This document shows, piece after piece, positions 59,240 through 64,000 of a stretch of DNA of 64,000 bases; the first letter of the stretch is position 1; each line of letters opens with the position of its first letter. The notes below the pieces were generated by a model, which saw nothing but the letters and a program-made list of their open reading frames with translations, was not told where the DNA came from and did not search any database. The position numbers and the translations under genes are program-made. The stretch comes from Hippophae tibetana (taxonomy: Eukaryota; Streptophyta; Magnoliopsida; Rosales; Elaeagnaceae), in contig CM072801.1 in NCBI GenBank assembly GCA_037013495.1, positions 76,307,816 through 76,371,815 of the forward strand. Direction: 5' to 3'.

Positions 59240-59524
59240 ATGATAAAAAATGTTAAAGTTTGGTTTTTCAAATTTAATAAGCAAGGAAGAATAGTTAGAT
59301 GGAAACAATGGTTCAACAACTATAATTTTGATATCGAACATCTCCCAAGAAATAAGAATAATTTAGCAGATGCTTTTACTAGAGAATTAGCACCTCTAAT
59401 TATTTTTATGCTTATAGGAATAGAACATCTTGATATCAAGTTCAAGATAAAGGAAAAGGAGATAAAAATCATACAGGAACAACTCGAGCTATTATACCTT
59501 AAGAAGTCTCTTATGGAGACATGA
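59240..59524 (+). pseudogene. endogenous pararetrovirus RNase H-end relic
   Basis: A 94-codon open stretch. It includes RIVRW, NYNFDIEHLPRNKN and LADAFTREL, the C-terminal RNase H signature of Caulimoviridae polymerases (also similar to gypsy RNase H). The polymerase upstream is missing and the ORF ends soon after. The insertion is inactive. Its strand and genome order are consistent with the movement-protein relic at 29560-30080. Confidence 0.6.
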
Positions 59525-60703
59525 AATAAACAGGAAGAACTTGATTGTTCAAAACAACTCTTAGACTCCAAAAAATCTAAAGATTAATCTTTATAAAAAA
59601 AATTCAATCTAAAGAAGATAAAAATTCTAAAGAAAGAGACTTATGTGATCTATAATAACTTAAAACTAGGAATATAAAGCAACTAGGCAGAATCTAGTAA
59701 ATCTATTCTAGGGTTTAGTGGAGTAACTCATAGAGCCTTCACCAATAGAATAGAGGTTGAAGGAAATTATGCCAATTACAAAGTACCAAAACTAATAAAT
59801 CAAGATAAGATACTAAGGAATTACATAAAACAAAAACTAGCAACACTAAGCAGGTTGACAATCCTAGGAAAAATAATAAGGTCTCTAGTACTATTTAGAG
59901 AAGCATATCTTTCAAAGACATCAAGACAATAATGTATTTAGTGATATTCAGGGAAATATCTCTTAGAAATTCATTAGTCATTGAAGATAAAAAGGACTAA
60001 TAATATACAAATCTCAGAAAACCATAATCGTTGAGCCTATACAACCTGTCTAGAAAAGCTACCTAGGAACATATAGAAGATATGAAGTTCTACACTATAG
60101 AGAAGGAATTCCTTACGGAAAGTAAATTCAAATATTTTGGAATGAGTTGATATAATATTTGTTTACAAAGATTTCCATACAGGACTAACAGAAAACATAT
60201 ATTTATGAATTAATTTAAGTGAATTAAAATATTTCCCAAAAAATTTCAAACAAGTAATCAAGAACTTCAAGAAGAAGCTAATAGTAGGTGACAAGCTTGT
60301 TTATCTCAAATTTTTCAATTCACTACTGGAATTGAATGATGTAGGATATATCAGTCCCTATCGCTTCATCAAGCTAGGGATTTCTAACATAAACAAAGAA
60401 GTTCCCAAATCAAGGGCGTTTCCACAAGAGGAATTTAACACAAAAAACTCTATGTATTAAGAGATCAAATGTTAAGCCAAATTTACTATGAATATAGGAA
60501 AATTAATAATTATACTGAGATCAAAGTAAAATACTCAACTAGTAAAGTCATCATCACTTCTCATAGTAGCATGGCTCTCTCCGAAGAGGATAGTGCAAAA
60601 ATCACCAAATATGAGACAAATTTGAACAACAATAACTTAGATTGGTCAAGAAACAAGGAAGGTATTTTGCTTCTATGTCAGAAAAGCCGCCAAAGATCAC
60701 AGA
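59525..60703 (+). other. probable further pararetrovirus sequence
   Basis: A-rich sequence with many short open stretches broken by stops. The longest (60469-60753) includes MALSEEDSAKITKYETN, which I do not recognise. The base composition resembles the flanking viral relic more than the LTR elements. Confidence 0.35.
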
Positions 60704-61330
60704 TTACTACTAGAAAAGAGGGCATTAAAGTTGGTTCGCTGAACCGACTTTAAATAAAACGACTTAAAGTTTAAAGTCGGTTCAAGGCCTGAACCGATTT
60801 TACGTTTAAAGTCATTCATTTTATATTATACTCAAATAAAAACCTGTATTCGAGCAGAAAAAAAACCAAAATCAGTTTAGCAAATAGTTCAAATAATACA
60901 AATATTTGAAAAATAAAATATTAATTAATAACAGAAAAATTACCATCGTTTTGTTATATTTTATTCAAGATTATCATATTTTTCTCCTTATGTTATAATA
61001 CAAATCTACATATATAATACAAAAATTTATACACATAATAACAGAAAAAAAATATATGAATAATAGGGGATCTAAAAGATTAGTTAAAGAGGAAGAAAAC
61101 TCACTAACCGGTGCTGGAAATGGTAGTCGTAGGTGGCCGAAAAATGAGAAAGAGTGGAGGAGAAGTGGAAGAGGTTTTTAGTTTTTTAGAGTTCTGCAAC
61201 GCTGAAAATAGTTTCTATCTAGGAAGAAAAAAGAGAAAAGAATTTATTCACGTGTGTAGCGTCGGTTCCACGTGTCAACCGACGCTATGCTACGTGGATA
61301 GCGTCGGTTCGCCACGTCAACCGACAATAT
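60704..61330. mobile_element. CACTA-like transposon terminus
   Basis: TACTACTAGAAAAGAGGGC at 60704 resembles a CACTA terminal repeat with its first base changed. It is followed by direct and inverted copies of AAAGTCGGTTC and, at 61257-61325, of TAGCGTCGGTTC and CAACCGACGCTA with ACGTG/CACGT. Such subterminal arrays are typical of En/Spm elements. The opposite terminus and a transposase were not found, so it is a fragment or deletion derivative. Confidence 0.5.
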
Positions 61331-62369
61331 TATGATAAGAAAAATGATCTTTAATTAATAATATACAAGAATTATAGAAATTAATAACTACCATTAAATA
61401 GCTAGTCTTCAATTTGGTATCAAAGCCATAAGAATATTAATATAATATGGATAAAAAAGTTAACACCATTTGATTTAAGGATATTAATGGTATTAACCAT
61501 AAAATCTAGTGAAGAATTTTCTACAAATCTTAAAAACATAAGTGAAGATATGTTAAATTCCAAACACATTTTAGATAAATATCTAAAACAAAGAGATAAT
61601 AATTAATTATTCAAATTAGAATTTATCTATATTGATATAATTATTCTTAAGAATATTACTTAGTTATCTTTTAAATTTTATCTTTATGATTTAGAATATC
61701 ATTTAGTATTTTATATTTACCCTACTAATTCTTATTTGTAGGATTAAATTATCAAACTAGTTAACTATATAAAAATATCAAATAATAATCTAAATAGTAA
61801 ATACAAAATGTAAGTTATAACTAAAAACTATAGTAGGCATAATAATTGATTACATAAATACTAATTTAATATTTAATTATTATCTCCTTATCTTACATCA
61901 CGTGTACACTATAAGTGGTATGAATAAAGAATGACGGTTATATTAATAAGTATACCTATTTAGATAGGTATGAAAAATGTTTTGGAAAATAATTGTCACG
62001 ATGGAAGTGGATACCATATCTCCCACGTTTAACCAAGATTGTTATTTTAAAAATTACTAGTTTTGGACGGTGTTATGCGGAGATCAGTACATAAAATATA
62101 ATCACATGAGTAAAGTTATTTATTTTAAAAAATTATTTAAATTATCATGTAATTTATAAATAATTTGTTAGATTGTGAATTTATTTTTATCTAATATTTT
62201 ATGTTAATATTTAATTTAAAATAATGATATTACTTCTATGAAATATAAATAATATTATGTTACTTAAATTTGATAAGTATATAATAACATCGATTGTCAA
62301 ACAATAATTAGTATTATTTCGTAATTTTTTATTTAAAAATATTTTTAAAAACATTTTTTTAAAATTTGA
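61331..62369. other. AT-rich DNA without recognised features
   Basis: No ORF of note and no repeat that I could delimit. Confidence 0.5.
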
Positions 62370-63150
62370 AAAGTATAAAGAGATATTTTAGTATTTATTA
62401 ATGTGTAAGAAAAAATACAAAAGAATAACCAATTAACAGTAAAAAAAAGTAACAAAAAATAAAAAAAAAAATGGAGGAGATATAAGTGCATGTTGATATT
62501 TATTTTAAAAATGATAGAAATTAAAAAGTAAAAAATAATCAAAATTACACAATAAAACTAAGAGAATAACTATTTATAAAATATATATTTTAGTGATATT
62601 TTGATATTTAATTATTTTTAAAAAAGGTAGCAAAACTGTAGAAGAGAAGAGTAATTAATATACTATTCATTGGTTATTCCCGTTTTTTTAATTATAATTA
62701 TAAAAAATAATTATTTTATTAACATTTTAGCATTTATTTGCATATATAAATAAAAATGTATTTATTTTAAAAATATTTTGGTATTTAGTTGTGTATAAAT
62801 AAAAAATATATTTATTTTAACAATATTTTGGTATTATTTGTGTATAGTAAAAAAAAGTAATAGATAATTATAAAATGCATTTATTTTATTAACATTTTGA
62901 TATATATTTATGGGTAAAAAAATATTAGAATAGAAGAATGGGAATGTACTGTTCATTAGTTATTTTCACTATTTATATATAGTAATAGATAATTATAAAA
63001 TATATTTATTTTAAGGATATAGTATTTATTTGTGTGTAGAAATAAAAAAAAGAATTATTTTATGGATATTGTAATATTTTTTGTGTATAAATAAAAATAT
63101 ACTTTTTTTAGAGATATTTTGATATTTATTTATGTGTAAAAAAGTAGTTA
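62370..63150. repeat. degenerate AT-rich tandem array
   Basis: Repeated, diverged units with the pattern ATATTTATTTTAAnnATATTTTGGTATTTATTTGTGTATAAATAAAAA, roughly 55-65 bp each. Two interruptions share GAATGTACTGTTCATTAGTTATT-like sequence. Confidence 0.6.
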
Positions 63151-63299
63151 AATGGTGATAGAGGGGAATAACTAAATAACAAATAACAAATTAGTGGAAC
63201 CAAAAAATAACTAACTTAAATAGATAAAGAAAAAAAAGATAAAATTAAAATATTGATGTTAAAAGTCAAAGTGAATAACAACATCCTTATCATAGAATT

Positions 63300-64000
63300 A
63301 CTATTTTCGTTTTAAATCTTCAAGTTCTTTTTTACTAACATCTTCAGGATAAATATTTTCAACAAAATTTTCCACATCGTTAGAAATTGGTGGTAACTCT
63401 GAACTTGAAACTTGACCTTCTCTTATGTATTTCTTGAGCATAGACACATGAAAAATTGGATGTATTGCTTTATTATATTGTTGGTAGTAGACAAATTTTC
63501 TTCAAGCTGTATAAGAACTATATCTTTGGAAACCAATTGCTGAACTACATCATTAATAGGATAAGTACCTTCGTTATAACGTGGAATTGTAGGAGGAAGA
63601 CATCCACATAAAGTCTCAAAAGGCGTCATTTTGATGAAAGCACGATAGGTAATGTTATACCATAATTCAGCCCATGGAAAAAAAGGACCATTTACGAGGT
63701 TGCTAATGGACAAAGAAATAAAGGTATTGTTCTACACATCTATTCACAACTTCTGATTGGTCATCTGTTTGAGGATGATATGATGAACTCATATTTAGTT
63801 TGGTTCTATAAAGTTTGAAGAATTTATGCCAGAAATGGTTGATAAAGATTGGGTCATAATAATTGATAATTGGTCGTGGCATACCATGAAGTTTCACCAC
63901 CCATGCAACAATTTTTTAGCAATCATCTTGGTTATGTATGGGTGCGACAATGCTATGAAATGAGAACATTAACTAAGTCGGTCCACGATAACTAGGATAG
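63300..64000 (-). pseudogene. integrase relic of a gypsy element, probably a chromovirus
   Basis: Minus-strand reading from the window edge gives an integrase core fragment (VDRLS, VVKLHGMPRPI, SSSYHPQTDDQSEVVNR with the catalytic Glu), then NITYRAFIKMTPFETLCG, PPTIPRY, and the C-terminal HPIFHVSMLKKYI. A stop after YFFVH and a frame change at the A/T run near 63680 break it. These signatures differ from the Athila-type integrase elsewhere in the window and suit chromoviruses. The element continues beyond 64000. Confidence 0.75.

Noticed and set aside
62370-63150. CRISPR-like array
   Set aside because: Units are diverged, AT-only and without regular spacers, and the genome is a plant's.

Overview
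This is nuclear DNA from a flowering plant, probably a eudicot. The evidence is an intron-containing orthologue of the flowering-time regulator FPA, very AT-rich intergenic DNA, Ty3/gypsy retrotransposons primed by plant tRNA-Asp, hAT-, CACTA- and Tourist-like remnants, and a decayed endogenous pararetrovirus. The species cannot be named from the sequence alone.

Layout. 1-7877: minus-strand copy (copy A) of an Athila-like LTR retrotransposon, cut by the window edge and inserted into an older gypsy element (gag relic 7878-8862, LTR 9076-10348). 10349-12413: upstream DNA of the FPA gene with a foldback repeat. 12414-21011: FPA, five coding exons, predicted 991 aa. 21012-28870: gene-free DNA with a MITE, small tandem duplications, an LTR-like segment and a hAT-like element. 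29560-30674: pararetrovirus relic (movement-protein-like). 30675-54620: a second minus-strand Athila-like copy (the host copy), split inside its RNase H region by a complete plus-strand copy of the same family (36019-48949, 12.9 kb, flanked by the 5-bp duplication ATAAT). 54621-59140: a truncated plus-strand relative with a duplicated primer-binding site and a decayed interior. 59240-60703: more pararetrovirus sequence (RNase H end and beyond). 60704-61330: a CACTA-like terminus. 61331-63299: AT-rich DNA with a degenerate tandem array. 63300-64000: minus-strand integrase relic of another gypsy lineage.

The most interesting system is the Athila-like family. Each copy carries two gag genes in tandem: a free-standing Gag (about 445 aa) and, 354 nt downstream in the complete copy, a second Gag fused to protease, reverse transcriptase, RNase H and integrase in one 1723-aa frame. 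The free-standing Gag has lost the first two zinc-knuckle cysteines (Tyr-x2-Tyr) in all three copies, while the fused Gag keeps a perfect CX2CX4HX4C. A two-hairpin RNA module follows both ORFs, with substitutions that preserve pairing, and the leader holds two homologous tandem hairpins with the same kind of change. Splice-acceptor-like sequences precede each ORF. My inference is a two-cistron solution to making Gag in excess over Pol. The complete copy has intact ORFs, but its 5' LTR lost about 621 bp including the TATA box after insertion, so it is probably silent.

FPA is the only host gene I can support. It encodes three RRM domains and a SPOC domain and acts in RNA 3'-end choice. Its 3.9-kb first intron recalls the intron-1 poly(A) autoregulation known in Arabidopsis.
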